A stretch of 64,000 nucleotides of DNA from Dehalococcoidia bacterium (lineage in GTDB: Bacteria; Chloroflexota; Dehalococcoidia; Tepidiformales; Tepidiformaceae), in contig PQAO01000020.1 of assembly GCA_003104995.1 (NCBI GenBank), forward strand, positions 1-64,000. The letters are read 5' to 3'. Positions 9,652 through 18,865 of the stretch are shown piece by piece (the stretch's first letter is position 1; each line of letters starts with the position of its first letter). The position numbers and the translations under genes are program-made. The notes below the pieces were generated by a model, which searched no databases, had not been told where the DNA came from, and worked only from the letters and a program-made list of their open reading frames with translations.

Positions 9652-9724
9652 AGTCCCCTTCTCGCGCGCACCCGGAAATCTGGCGGGGCGCGTGGGGAAT
9701 CTATAGCTGGGAGCTCCGGCCTCT

Positions 9725-9742
9725 ATATGATGCGAATCATAT
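9725..9742. promoter_or_regulatory. Crp/Fnr-type operator of the ABC importer operon
   Basis: Perfect 18-bp palindrome, core TATGAT-GCGA-ATCATA. Its left half overlaps the stop codon of the regulator gene. A TATAGA hexamer on the minus strand predicts transcription start near 9693, which puts the operator centre at about -41, the classic class II activator position. Confidence 0.72.
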
Positions 9743-10540
9743 GGCCTCGGCCTCGGACGGAGGTCCGGGCAACTGCGGCGCAAACACGGAGCATTCGAAC
9801 TGGCAATCTTCACAGTTGGCGGATTCGCGTACTTGTACCATATCCAGGATCTCGATGACCTGCGATTCAGTACGGAGTACGCCCCGCTGCTGCATATCGG
9901 ACATCACCCGGATGGCGGTTTCCACCGTAACTCCTGAACGATCGGCGATGTCCTGCCGCGTGAGCCGGTAGTCGATCCGGAGCGTGCCGCCCTGCTTCTG
10001 CCCGAACTGGCGCGCCAGTTGCAGCAGCGTGCAGCCAATCCTCCCGCGAGCATCCTTCAGCGCCGCGATCGCCGTCGTGATGTCACGCTGCCGCACTTCC
10101 AGGCACAGAAGGTCGATTGCGTTGCGGATGGTCACCGGGTAGAGCCTCCCAAGCTCCACCAGGAGCCCGCGCGGCACCAGGACCAGCTCGGCGTCATCGA
10201 GCGTCGTCGCCGTCGCCGTGTAGGGGCGCCCGTCAAGCGCCGAACTCAAGTCCAGCGCAGTCGTTGGCGCCCGGAACCCCACGACGTGCTGCCGCCCGTC
10301 CGCCATCAAGTGGTGCAGGCGTACCCGGCCCGCCGTGATAACCCACAGCCCCCTGGACCGCTCGCCCTCTTCGAATACGCGCTTGTGCGCGGGTATCCGG
10401 TGCAGCGAACACTGCGCGGCGATCTCCGCGATCTCCTCCCGGGTGAGGCCCGCAACGAGCTGAAATCGCTGGAGCGCGGCGATAGTGCGCTCATGGGCTT
10501 CCGCCGATGGCTCGATAAAACTTCCCGATGCACGCGACAT
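9737..10540 (-). CDS. Crp/Fnr family transcriptional regulator with C-terminal Cys cluster
   Basis: 267 residues. An N-terminal cyclic-nucleotide-like beta-barrel (about 20-140), a dimer helix, and a winged helix-turn-helix (about 185-225) with recognition helix VTVETAIRVMSD. The Glu and Arg used by CRP and FNR to read the TGA core are kept at about E207 and R211, while the FNR Ser is replaced by Ile. A C-terminal motif, Cys243-x2-Cys246-x3-Cys250, resembles the placement of the [4Fe-4S] ligands in Bacillus Fnr, which are also C-terminal. This suggests an oxygen or redox sensor (inference). Palindromes of one type lie before this gene and before its three neighbouring transcription units, so it is the obvious candidate regulator of itself and of them. 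Confidence 0.88.
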   Translation of the reverse strand: MSRASGSFIEPSAEAHERTIAALQRFQLVAGLTREEIAEIAAQCSLHRIPAHKRVFEEGERSRGLWVITAGRVRLHHLMADGRQHVVGFRAPTTALDLSSALDGRPYTATATTLDDAELVLVPRGLLVELGRLYPVTIRNAIDLLCLEVRQRDITTAIAALKDARGRIGCTLLQLARQFGQKQGGTLRIDYRLTRQDIADRSGVTVETAIRVMSDMQQRGVLRTESQVIEILDMVQVRESANCEDCQFECSVFAPQLPGPPSEAEAI

Positions 10541-10588
10541 CGTGGCTACCTCTCACGATGATGCTGAGTGGGCCCGGGACCCCCCGAT

Positions 10589-10602
10589 GTGACCTTAGTC
10601 AC
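10589..10602. promoter_or_regulatory. Crp/Fnr-type operator upstream of the regulator gene
   Basis: Palindrome GTGAC-CTTA-GTCAC, same N4 geometry as the other three sites but with GTGAC half-sites. Its centre is 55.5 bp before the regulator ATG. A CATCAT hexamer at 10563-10558 (minus strand) would put the site near -44. Suggests autoregulation. Confidence 0.55.
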
Positions 10603-10673
10603 GGCCTCAGCAGGATGCCGCTTCTGTCGTGGGTATGATACAGCGCATGTAAGCGCTCCGCGATGATGGTCGG

Positions 10674-11957
10674 ATGGCCGACAGCTTGACATCCCGGCCG
10701 GCGCTTCGCCCCCTTGCGCGCCGGGACTTTCGCTTGCTCCTCGCCGGGTCGGCTGTCGTTGGCGTCCTCTTCCCCTTGCATCTGATGACCCAGGTCTTCT
10801 GGGTAAGCCAGCACTTCCCCGACTCCGCGGTCATCTATTCGAGCATCCTCGCGGCCAGCAGAGGCTCCGGCATGGTCGCGTTCAGCCTCCTGGGCGGCGC
10901 CATAGCTGACCGTGCCGACCGCAAGCGCGTGCTGCTCGCCTGCGAGTCGTTGTCGTTCGTGGCCCACGCCGGGATCGCCGTACTGATGCTGACGGAACCA
11001 CTCGGCGAAGGAAGCGTCGGCCTTGTCGCCGTAGTCACCTTCCTGGCCGCGGGCATCCAGTCCATCGATACGCCGGCGCGCAGTGCCAGCGTGCCGGCTG
11101 CCGCGGGGCGGGAAAATATTGCCGCCGCGATCGCGCTCCTCGCGATCTCCAGCCAGGTGACCATGCCGCTGTCCCTGCCTATCGCGGGCATCATGAACCA
11201 GCTCTTCCCGCCCGGGGCCGTCTACGCCACGTCCCTCGTCGCCTGGTTCGCGATCATCCCGCTCATTGCCATGCTGCGCCTGGACAACCAGCCCCCGCCG
11301 GCCGCGCGTGGCAGCACCCTCCGCAGCATCGCGGCCGGGCTCGCGTACACCCGCGCCCACCGCCCGATCCTGGCAATCGTTTCGCTCGTCTTCGTCGTCC
11401 AGGTCATCGGCATGCCGATCGCAGCTCCCCTCGGGCCGATGTTTTTCATCGAGGTCCTGGGGTTCAACTCAGCCCAGGTCGGACTCATGGGCGCCACCTG
11501 GGGGCTTGGGTCTGTTTCCGCCAGCATCATGATCGCCCGCAATGCTCACCTCGCGCTCCGGGGCGGCTCACTCGCGTTCGTCGCGATCTTCTTTGGGCTG
11601 GCCGTCCTCTCGTTCGGCTACTCGCGCTTCATCCCCCTCACAGCCCTTTCTGACTACGGGCTGGGGTTCGCGTTCACCAGCACCAGCCTCGTTGCAAGCA
11701 CCCTCATCCAGCACCTGGTCGCCGATGAGATGCGCGGACGGGTGCTCAGCTTCTTCCCCCTGACCATCGGCATTGCCCAGGCGGCGACCGCCATTGCCGG
11801 GCTCGCGGGCCAGGCGATTGGCCTCGCCCTTCTCCTCCCGTTGCTGGGGTGGCTCGTCCTCACCGGATCTCTGCTCGTGGTGGTTCGCTACCGTGAGTTC
11901 CTGGGCTCCAGGGTTGAGTCGCGCGTTGCCCGGCCCCAGGCCGAACAGGTGTCGTGA
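10674..11957 (+). CDS. MFS transporter, MFS_3 / EntS-like
   Basis: 427 residues, about 12 hydrophobic segments. Inner-membrane secondary exporter of the major facilitator superfamily. The loop after the second membrane segment contains DRADRKRVLL, matching the family's cytoplasmic D-R-x-x-R/K motif. The overall pattern fits the MFS_3 (enterobactin exporter/TMEM_175-like) group of drug or siderophore exporters. There is no clear Shine-Dalgarno site. A GATGAT hexamer six bases before the ATG suggests a leaderless mRNA. It is divergent from the regulator gene and shares its 133-bp gap, which holds the operator at 10589. Substrate unknown. Confidence 0.85.
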   Translation: MADSLTSRPALRPLARRDFRLLLAGSAVVGVLFPLHLMTQVFWVSQHFPDSAVIYSSILAASRGSGMVAFSLLGGAIADRADRKRVLLACESLSFVAHAGIAVLMLTEPLGEGSVGLVAVVTFLAAGIQSIDTPARSASVPAAAGRENIAAAIALLAISSQVTMPLSLPIAGIMNQLFPPGAVYATSLVAWFAIIPLIAMLRLDNQPPPAARGSTLRSIAAGLAYTRAHRPILAIVSLVFVVQVIGMPIAAPLGPMFFIEVLGFNSAQVGLMGATWGLGSVSASIMIARNAHLALRGGSLAFVAIFFGLAVLSFGYSRFIPLTALSDYGLGFAFTSTSLVASTLIQHLVADEMRGRVLSFFPLTIGIAQAATAIAGLAGQAIGLALLLPLLGWLVLTGSLLVVVRYREFLGSRVESRVARPQAEQVS

Positions 11958-11983
11958 CCTGGCCCCGGCCGCGAGTCCTCAGG

Positions 11984-13330
11984 TCAACCACCCTCAGGCA
12001 GAATTCGATGGCGCACCAGGTCCAGCGTCATGGCAAACAACAGGACGGTGATTGCGACGGGCACTATCCATCGCGCGAACCACGTACTGGCGGCACCCGG
12101 GAAGCCGCTGCTCTCCAGCGCGGCTAGTACGCTTCGCCTCCCTGCCCACCCGAGGACAAGAGTGGTGATCAGCGCCCCCACGGCCAACCCGATGGTCCCG
12201 GTAGCCGTGTCCATCAACTCGAAAAACAACACGTCACCGATGCGCAGTTCAGCCCCGGTGTAGCTCAGTGCCGACGGTATCCCGAGCAGTACCGTCGCTA
12301 CTGTCGTCACCCCGATCGCCTGCACCCGGCTCAGGGCGGTCACATCTCCCAGCGCCGCCGTCACCGTCTCGAGAAGCGAGACGGCCGACGTGATAGCAGC
12401 TACCGACAGAGCGAGGTAGAACCCGACCGCGACCGAATATGACGCCACCGCCCCGAAATCCTCAAATGCCTTCGGAAGCGTTTCGAAGGCCAGCTCCGGT
12501 CCCGCGGCCACGTCGGTCCCGTGAGAGAATGCGAGCGGGAAGATGACCAGCCCGGCCAGGATTGCCACGACCACATCCGCCACAACAACGGCCGCCGCCG
12601 AGGGGACCAGGCGCTCACGCTCGCTCGCATACGCACCGTACGTGATGAGTACCCCCATGCCCACGCCCACGGAAAAGAACGCCTGCCCGGCTGCTCGCAC
12701 CCAGACGATGGGGCGGCTCAGATCGCCAAAGTCCGGCGAGAGGTAGAACCGTAGCGCCTCGTCACGACTGGGCAGGCTGAGCCCGTAGATGGCCAGGGCC
12801 ACCAGCATCAGGAAGAGGGCGGGCACGAGCACACGGCTCATCGTCTCGATCCCGCGGTTTACCCCGAGGATGACCACCGAAGCGCTGACGGCAACCGCAA
12901 GCCCGAAGTACCACAACGAGTTGTTTCCGCTGGTGAAGTCCCCGAAAGAAGGGTGCGAACCGGCCACGGCATGTGCCAGGTACCCCAGTGCCCAGCCGGT
13001 GACCACCAGGTAGTAGCTCACGAGCCCCAGGGCTGCCAGGGCGATCAGCACGCCAGGCCACCGGCCAAACCGCGATGCCTCCGTGAACGTTCCCACCACG
13101 CCCTTGCGCGTCGACCGCCCCGCCGCTATCTCCAGCAGCATCGCCGGGCCCGCCAGGAGTACGACCGCGAGGAGATAGGGAAGCAGAAACGCGCCGCCGC
13201 CGTTCTCGCCGGCGACAAACGGAAAGCGCCAGATGTTGCCAAGTCCGACGGCCGCCCCGGCCGCTGCAAGGATGAAGCTCAGGCGCCCGCTAAACACCGC
13301 GGGCCCGGTCCTGCTGTTCGAGTCAGTCAC
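11984..13330 (-). CDS. sodium-dependent transporter, NSS (SNF) family
   Basis: 448 residues from a GTG at 13330, preferred over the ATG six codons upstream because a GGAG sits at proper distance from it. Neurotransmitter:sodium symporter family, 11-12 membrane segments with the LeuT fold. The TM1 signature GLGNIWRFPF is present (about residues 28-37 from the GTG), which is the unwound segment that binds Na+ and substrate. Likely a Na+-coupled amino-acid importer. It ends 26 bp from, and converges with, the MFS gene. Confidence 0.88.
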   Translation of the reverse strand: MTDSNSRTGPAVFSGRLSFILAAAGAAVGLGNIWRFPFVAGENGGGAFLLPYLLAVVLLAGPAMLLEIAAGRSTRKGVVGTFTEASRFGRWPGVLIALAALGLVSYYLVVTGWALGYLAHAVAGSHPSFGDFTSGNNSLWYFGLAVAVSASVVILGVNRGIETMSRVLVPALFLMLVALAIYGLSLPSRDEALRFYLSPDFGDLSRPIVWVRAAGQAFFSVGVGMGVLITYGAYASERERLVPSAAAVVVADVVVAILAGLVIFPLAFSHGTDVAAGPELAFETLPKAFEDFGAVASYSVAVGFYLALSVAAITSAVSLLETVTAALGDVTALSRVQAIGVTTVATVLLGIPSALSYTGAELRIGDVLFFELMDTATGTIGLAVGALITTLVLGWAGRRSVLAALESSGFPGAASTWFARWIVPVAITVLLFAMTLDLVRHRILPEGG

Positions 13331-13731
13331 ACGGAAAGCTCCACGCACCCCGGGCGGGCGCCGGTGGCGAATACGTCACTGGTGCGTCTCCCCCCTGTAC
13401 CAGAGGTGAGCCCTGTTGTTTCGCCCCGGAGCGTAACGGGGCCGGGAAGGGAAGACCAGCCGATCCGCCGCCGCCGCTACCGCTACCGCTCTGGACTACT
13501 GCCCTGCGGGGCCTTGTCGCCGGGGCTCACCAGCCCGCGTAGCGCTCGCCCATGGTCGGCCGAGCTGGTGCTGGGCTGCGGCACGCACGCGGGCGATTGC
13601 CACGTGCAGTTCATCAGCCTGTTGGTGGGCCACCCTCGGTGGCGGCCATCACCAGCGCCCGGCATGGTGGAAAGCGCTCCAGTCGGAGCGGGCAAGCCCT
13701 TGTAGGGGCCCCCGGGGACCTCCCAATGGCC
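13331..13731. other. intergenic gap, no gene recognised
   Basis: About 400 bp upstream of the symporter gene and downstream of the LolD-like gene. Several GC-rich inverted repeats are visible, including GGGGCCCCCGGGG near 13695-13707, which may help end transcription of the LolD-like gene although no T-run follows. No open frame here has convincing composition, and no known riboswitch core could be matched. Confidence 0.5.
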
Positions 13732-14466
13732 TCACAGTCCGGGGGCGCCGGCCTGGTTCGCCTGGGCTTGCCGGATGGTGGCCGCGTCAACTTCCCGGAC
13801 TACCCCGTCCTCCATCGCCAGGACACGGTTTGCGACGTCCAGGATGCGCATGTCGTGCGTGACCACAATGAGGCTCTTCGTTTCGCCGGCCCTGACCGCC
13901 GATTGCATCAGCTCCATCACCACCCGGCCCGCATGCGAGTCGAGGCTCGCGGTGGGTTCGTCCGCAAGGATGATGTCTGGCCGGTTCGCCAGCGCCCGGG
14001 CGATCGCCAGCCGTTGCTGCTCCCCGCCGCTCATGTCGTTCGGCCGCATCGTGGCGCGTGGGGTGAGCTCCAGGAGGTCGAAAAGCCCGCTCACGCGCCG
14101 GCGTGCCGCGGTCCCCGCCACGCCGGCGAGGTTGAGCGCGATCTCCACGTTTTCCGTGGCGTTCAGTGCCGAGATGAGGTTGAACGACTGAAATACGAAC
14201 CCAATGTGGCGAAGCCGGAACCGGGCGCGCCTGCGCTCGCTCAGTCCCGTCACCTCCTCGCCGAGGATGGAGATCTCCCCGGAAGTTGGGCGCAGCAGGC
14301 AGCCCAGCATCGAGAGCAGCGTGGTCTTTCCGCAGCCTGAAGGCCCGATGATGACCACGACCTCCCCTTCCTCCACCTGGAAACTGACACGGTCCACCGC
14401 CCGGACCGTTGAGTCCCCAGATCCGAAAGACTTTGAAACGTCGTGAACGACCAGCGGGCTGCTCAT
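13732..14466 (-). CDS. ABC transporter ATP-binding protein, LolD/MacB type
   Basis: 244 residues. Cytoplasmic ATPase with Walker A GPSGCGKT (41-48), Q-loop VFQSFNLI, signature MSGGEQQ (145-151), Walker B IILADE (165-170) and switch His in VVTHD. Belongs to the LolD/MacB/FtsE class that powers FtsX-fold permeases. Its ATG lies 1 nt after the stop of the FtsX-like permease, so the two form one operon and complex. Probably moves or releases a lipid, lipoprotein or peptide by mechanotransmission. The cargo is unknown. Confidence 0.92.
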   Translation of the reverse strand: MSSPLVVHDVSKSFGSGDSTVRAVDRVSFQVEEGEVVVIIGPSGCGKTTLLSMLGCLLRPTSGEISILGEEVTGLSERRRARFRLRHIGFVFQSFNLISALNATENVEIALNLAGVAGTAARRRVSGLFDLLELTPRATMRPNDMSGGEQQRLAIARALANRPDIILADEPTASLDSHAGRVVMELMQSAVRAGETKSLIVVTHDMRILDVANRVLAMEDGVVREVDAATIRQAQANQAGAPGL

Positions 14467-14467
14467 C

Positions 14468-15640
14468 TCACCTCCGGAAGACCAGTAGAGGGTCGACCCG
14501 GATGATTCGCATCACGGGCACCACCGCGCCAAGGAGGCTCATACCAACCACCGCTGCCAGCGTGACGACACTCGGTTCCCAGTTCACCTTCACGCCGATG
14601 TCGGGTACGAATCGCACGACCACCGGCCCAACCAGGATGGCGGCCACCAGGCCGACGGTGAACCCGGCCACACCGAGCACGGTCGCCTGGCTCATCACTG
14701 TCCGCAGCAGAAACCCCTGGGGCGCGCCAATCGCCTTGAGTACGCCGAAATCCCGGAGCCGCTCCGAGGTCACCGTGTACATCGTCAGGGCAATCACGGC
14801 CAGCCCGACCATGAAGCCGATCGTCGACATGACGTTGATGGGGGCTAAGAATAGCTCTCCGAGCATGTCCCGGTCGTTTCCCGAGATCTCTGCGCGCGTC
14901 AGCGCCTGGGTGTCGTCGAACTCTGCCAGGATGGACTCGGCCACCGAGGGAGCGTCTGCCGGGTTGGCGATCTTCAGCAGCACAAAACTGACGACATTGG
15001 GCGACTGCAAGAGTATTTGGGCATCGGCCAGGGTGATGAACACGAGTTTCCCGGCAATCGAAGTCGTGTCGCCGGTCAGTCCGGTGATCACGAAGTCCCG
15101 GCCTCCGATTGCCACCCGGTCGCCAACACCTACGTGAAGTCTGGACGCCAGCACGCTGTCGAGGGCTGCCTCTCCCGCGGATGCCGGCGGCTGCCCGGCG
15201 GTGACTTTCCACGGGCCGCCTAGCCCCGAACCCGGCTCGTATCCCACGAGATCGCCCGGCTGGCGGCGGTCTCCTTCGGAGACGGTGACAGTCACCCGGA
15301 CGACCCCGCTCGCCTGGGTGACGCCCGGCAGTGCCGCCAGTTCGGACACGAGCTCCTCCGGGACTGCCGAGACCGAGAGGGCCATGTTCTTCACGCCTTC
15401 GCGCGCGACGAAAACGTCCGCCCCCACGTTGTCGATATACGTCGTTGACTTCTCGACGGTGCCGTCCATGATCCCCCGGAGGAGCAGGACGAGCACGACC
15501 GCAAAGGCCATGCCCCCAACACTGATCGCGAGACGCAACCGGTCGTAGAGGAGGGTGCGGGCCGAAAGAAACACCCGCCCCCGGCCAGGCCACCAGAATC
15601 TGCGGGGTTCGCGGCGCCCGTCGCTTGAAGCTGCATTCAC
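14468..15640 (-). CDS. ABC transporter permease, FtsX/MacB domain
   Basis: 390 residues from a GTG at 15640. One N-terminal membrane segment (about 33-52) is followed by a large extracytoplasmic domain and three C-terminal segments, the usual FtsX/LolCE/MacB-type layout. No Shine-Dalgarno is seen. Instead a TATACT hexamer (15652-15647, minus strand) lies exactly six bases before the GTG, pointing to a leaderless mRNA. Upstream extension of the frame is possible, but the added residues look non-coding (Arg/Pro/Gly-rich). Pairs with the LolD-type ATPase. Confidence 0.85.
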   Translation of the reverse strand: MNAASSDGRREPRRFWWPGRGRVFLSARTLLYDRLRLAISVGGMAFAVVLVLLLRGIMDGTVEKSTTYIDNVGADVFVAREGVKNMALSVSAVPEELVSELAALPGVTQASGVVRVTVTVSEGDRRQPGDLVGYEPGSGLGGPWKVTAGQPPASAGEAALDSVLASRLHVGVGDRVAIGGRDFVITGLTGDTTSIAGKLVFITLADAQILLQSPNVVSFVLLKIANPADAPSVAESILAEFDDTQALTRAEISGNDRDMLGELFLAPINVMSTIGFMVGLAVIALTMYTVTSERLRDFGVLKAIGAPQGFLLRTVMSQATVLGVAGFTVGLVAAILVGPVVVRFVPDIGVKVNWEPSVVTLAAVVGMSLLGAVVPVMRIIRVDPLLVFRR

Positions 15641-15833
15641 CTTGCGAGTATAGGTGAACCGGGCGCGCAGGGTGTGGCCCGGATGCCCGTTTCTCGCCGG
15701 TCGCTCGCCCGTTGACAACCGAACGTGCCGGGCGTTACACGCCCCGTGATGAGTCGCGGAGCCTGAGAGGGACAGAGGAGAGGTCCCGGGGGTGCCGCCG
15801 CCGGCCTCCCGGCCGTGCGGCGCAGTCGCCACC

Positions 15834-17846
15834 CTACGTCGTGCTGCCCGGTACAGCCTCGGGCCAGGCCGGCGCCTCCGGTCGATCTGCTCCAGCAACT
15901 TCCGCGGCGGACGGCGGCGGCAACTCTGGTTCAGGTGGCAAAGGCGCCTGCCACGGCTCGTTCGGGTCGCTTTCCAGCAGTCGCGTCAGCTCCGGGTCCT
16001 GCAGGGTCTCGACCTCAAGTAAGGCCCCGGCGACCTTGTCGAGGAGTGCCCGGTTCTCGATCAGCAGCTGTTTCGCTCGCTCGTGCGCATCGGTCACCAG
16101 GCGGCGCACCTCCTGGTCGATCTCCGTTGCGGTGGCCTCGCTGTAGTTGCGGGTCTCCGAGATCTCCCGCCCGAGGAAGACGAGTTCTTCCGTGCGCCCG
16201 TAGGTGAGCGGCCCGAGCTTCTCGCTCATCCCCCACCGCGTCACCATTGCCCGCGCCAGCCGGCTGACCTGCTCCAGGTCGTTCGAGGGGCCGGTCGATG
16301 CCGAGCCGAACACGAGTTCCTCAGCGGCATGGCCGGCCAGGGCCGTGCACAGCTGGTCAACGAACATCTCCGGCGTCTTGAAGTGCTGCTCTTCCTGCGG
16401 GAGGAACCTGGTGTACCCGGCAGCCACCCCGCGCGACACGATGGTGACTTTCTGTGGCCGATCGTGATTCTCCATCAGGTGTCCAACCACCGTGTGTGCG
16501 CCTTCGTGGTAGGCGACGATTCGGCGCTCCCGCGGTGTCATCAGACGGCTCTTGCGCTCCGGCCCCGCAAGTACCCGGTCTACCGCCTCCACGAAATCGT
16601 CCATGTCGATGAGCCGCTTGTCGCGCCGGGCTGCGAGGATGGCCGCCTCGTTGACCAGGTTCGCCAGGTCGGCCCCGGTGAAACCCGGCGTCGTCCGTGC
16701 CAGTTGGTCCACCGAAATATCTGGCGCGAGCGGCTTCCCTCGCAGGTGAACCCGGAGGATAGCGTCGCGACCCCTCACGTCGGGCGCGTCGAGGATGACC
16801 TTTCGGTCGAAGCGGCCTGGCCGGATGAGCGCCGGGTCGAGGATGTCGGGACGGTTCGTCGCGGCGATGACGATGACGTTGGTTCCGGCTTCGAACCCGT
16901 CCATTTCTACGAGAATCTGGTTCAGGGTTTGTTCACGCTCGTCGTGGCTGCCGCCGAGCCCGGCGCCGCGCTGGCGGCCTACCGCATCAATCTCGTCCAG
17001 GAAGACGATGCAGGGCGCGCTCTTCTTCGCCTGGTCGAACAGGTCGCGCACGCGGCTTGCGCCGACGCCCACGAACATCTCCACGAATTCGGACCCCGAG
17101 ATGCTCAGGAACGGCACGCCCGCCTCGCCCGCCACCGCCCGGGCAAGGAGCGTCTTGCCGGTGCCCGGCGGCCCGAGCAGCAAGACCCCCTTCGGGATCT
17201 TCGCGCCGAGGGCCGCGAACTTCCCCGGGTTTTGAAGGAACTCGACCACTTCCGCCAGTTCTTGCTTCGCCTCATCCACACCGGCGACGTCGTCGAAACT
17301 GACCGCGACCTTGCTCGTGCTGAAGAGCCTCGCACGGCTCTTTCCGAAGTCCATGGCCTGGCCGCCCGCCGACTGTGTCCGCCGCATGATGAAGATGAAG
17401 AAGCCAATCAACAGGAGCATCGGCAGGAACGAAACGATGATCGTGAGCAGCCCCGACCATACCCCCGCTTCGCTCTTCTCAAACACAAGGTTCACCGCCG
17501 GGCCGCCTTCGGGGCCATCGGTCCGGCTCAATGCAATCCCCTCGTCCCGCAGGAGGGCGGGCAGGTCTACCGTCTCGGGGACGATCACCACCTTCGTGGC
17601 CGGCACCAGCCCCTCGGGCGCGACATAAGTCACTTTGGCTTCGGTCCCGCTCACGAGGATGGTCTCGACCTTGCCCGCGGCGGCGTCGGCCACGAGCTGC
17701 CCGAGCCCGACATCGGATTCGCCGGGTTCGGCCTCCGGCAGGAACGACAGGGCGAAGAGGATCGCCACCGTTGCCACCAAGCCGACGACCAATATCGTGA
17801 CCAGCGAAATCCGTGGGCGCCGGGGCGCGGGTGCCTGCGTGCTCAT
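15834..17846 (-). CDS. ftsH: ATP-dependent zinc metalloprotease FtsH
   Basis: 670 residues from the ATG at 17846. Membrane-anchored AAA+ protease that degrades misfolded membrane proteins and short-lived regulators as a hexamer. Two membrane segments (about 13-35 and 130-154) flank a small external domain. Walker A is GPPGTGKT (225-232), Walker B VFLDEID (281-287), SRH around 328-350. The zinc site is HEGAH (447-451). The HExxH frame is intact, but most FtsH read HEAGH. A third ligand Asp lies in the later GPSNDLEQ segment. The tail after about 620 is Pro/Glu-rich. A single gene, with nothing co-transcribed. Confidence 0.95.
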   Translation of the reverse strand: MSTQAPAPRRPRISLVTILVVGLVATVAILFALSFLPEAEPGESDVGLGQLVADAAAGKVETILVSGTEAKVTYVAPEGLVPATKVVIVPETVDLPALLRDEGIALSRTDGPEGGPAVNLVFEKSEAGVWSGLLTIIVSFLPMLLLIGFFIFIMRRTQSAGGQAMDFGKSRARLFSTSKVAVSFDDVAGVDEAKQELAEVVEFLQNPGKFAALGAKIPKGVLLLGPPGTGKTLLARAVAGEAGVPFLSISGSEFVEMFVGVGASRVRDLFDQAKKSAPCIVFLDEIDAVGRQRGAGLGGSHDEREQTLNQILVEMDGFEAGTNVIVIAATNRPDILDPALIRPGRFDRKVILDAPDVRGRDAILRVHLRGKPLAPDISVDQLARTTPGFTGADLANLVNEAAILAARRDKRLIDMDDFVEAVDRVLAGPERKSRLMTPRERRIVAYHEGAHTVVGHLMENHDRPQKVTIVSRGVAAGYTRFLPQEEQHFKTPEMFVDQLCTALAGHAAEELVFGSASTGPSNDLEQVSRLARAMVTRWGMSEKLGPLTYGRTEELVFLGREISETRNYSEATATEIDQEVRRLVTDAHERAKQLLIENRALLDKVAGALLEVETLQDPELTRLLESDPNEPWQAPLPPEPELPPPSAAEVAGADRPEAPAWPEAVPGSTT

Positions 17847-17918
17847 TCCTACAACCGTGCGCGATCGCGGCCCGCATGGCAACGTCCGGGCGGTCCATGC
17901 CGGGTCCGCCGTCCGCCC

Positions 17919-18002
17919 CTATATCGGGAGGGGGAACTCCTCCAGGTAGCTCCGGTACTCCGGCTCAACATCGATCTTCAACGTCTCGAGCAGCCTCACC
18001 AC
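17919..18002 (-). pseudogene. possible 27-codon coding remnant
   Basis: A short minus-strand frame ending in TAG reads like a protein C-terminus (charged, EPEYRSYLEEFPLPI at its end) and is cut off by a stop just upstream. No family recognised. It lies in the same gap as the amidohydrolase tail, which suggests decayed genes between ftsH and lemA. Weak evidence. Confidence 0.2.
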
Positions 18003-18041
18003 GCTCTATGGCCCGTGGGCCAGTGTTATGGAGAAGGAGCA

Positions 18042-18173
18042 ATGAGTGCACGGCAGCATGCGGTCCTTTGGAACACCTTCAAACGGATTGCCGCCAGCTA
18101 TTCGGAGGACGAAAAGCCAGCGATGTTCCACGATACGGCCGCCCGCATCTATCGATTGCCGCCGATCGGATGA
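18042..18173 (+). pseudogene. C-terminal remnant of an amidohydrolase (amidohydrolase_2) gene
   Basis: A 43-codon frame from ATG to TGA. The end YSEDEKPAMFHDTAARIYRL matches the characteristic last helix of metal-dependent amidohydrolases of the PF04909 type (pattern S-x-E-E-K-x-x-x-x-H-D-N-A-x-R-x-Y/F-R/G-L/I). No metal-binding His/Asp residues and no TIM-barrel sequence occur upstream, so if the match is right this is the tail of a deleted gene. A GGAG lies upstream of the ATG, so expression as a small peptide cannot be excluded. Confidence 0.4.
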
Positions 18174-18253
18174 TCGTGGTGGGCATCGAAACGGCTCGCC
18201 GGCAGCGTGACCTGTGTTAGCATGCCGCCAACCCCGGCAGGAGCGAATTCCTC

Positions 18254-18820
18254 GTGGCCTTGTTGATCACTCTCATCGTCATAGCCGTTGTCGTCCTGGT
18301 CCTCATCTTCTGGGTCATCGGCATCTACAACGGCCTTGCCCGCGCCCGCATCCGCGTCAAGGAAGCGTGGTCCGGCATAGATGTCCAGCTGAAGCGCCGC
18401 TCCAGCCTCATCCCTAACCTTGTTGAGACCGTCAAGGGCTACGCGGCCCACGAAAAAGAAGTGCTGGAAAACGTGACCCGGGCCCGGGCGATGCTCGACC
18501 GGGCGGCGACGCCGGGCCAGGCAGCACAGGCCGATAACATGCTCACCGGGGCACTCCGCTCGCTCTTCGCCGTCGCCGAAGCCTACCCCGACCTTAAGGC
18601 GAACCAGAACTTCCTCGAGCTGCAGCGCGAGCTGACCGACACCGAGGACAAGATTGCCTACTCCCGCCAGTTCTACAACGCCAACGTCCGCAACTACAAC
18701 GAGCGTACCGCCACCGTCCCCAGCTCGATCATCGCCGGCATGTTCAACTTCGAACCCGCCGAGTTCTTTGAGGCCGAAGAAGGCGCCCGGGAAGACGTGA
18801 AGGTCAGCTTCGGCCAATGA
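18254..18820 (+). CDS. lemA: LemA family protein
   Basis: 188 residues from a GTG with an AGGAG site upstream. One N-terminal membrane segment (about 2-22) followed by a long coiled helical domain. The family signature lies in [32 protein letters not shown] and the following helix. Function of the family is unclear. It is commonly next to htpX, as it would be here except for an inserted four-helix-bundle gene. The gene ends 7 bp before a tandem array of ATTCACG. Confidence 0.92.
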   Translation: MALLITLIVIAVVVLVLIFWVIGIYNGLARARIRVKEAWSGIDVQLKRRSSLIPNLVETVKGYAAHEKEVLENVTRARAMLDRAATPGQAAQADNMLTGALRSLFAVAEAYPDLKANQNFLELQRELTDTEDKIAYSRQFYNANVRNYNERTATVPSSIIAGMFNFEPAEFFEAEEGAREDVKVSFGQ

Positions 18821-18827
18821 TTCTTCC

Positions 18828-18855
18828 ATTCACGATTCACGATTCACGATTCGTG
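18828..18855. repeat. left 7-bp tandem array of the four-helix cassette
   Basis: Three exact tandem copies of ATTCACG followed by one variant, ATTCGTG. It is the inverted counterpart of the array at 19249-19276. Begins 7 bp after the lemA stop codon. Confidence 0.9.
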
Positions 18856-18865
18856 GCCGTGCCCC

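Noticed and set aside
13331-13731. T-box or other riboswitch upstream of the sodium symporter
   Set aside because: A GAGGGTGG stretch on the minus strand recalls a T-box core, but the rest of the consensus and the specifier stem are missing.
16083-18173. 696-codon plus-strand open frame across ftsH
   Set aside because: Antisense to FtsH for almost its whole length; only its last 43 codons look protein-like and are reported separately as an amidohydrolase tail.
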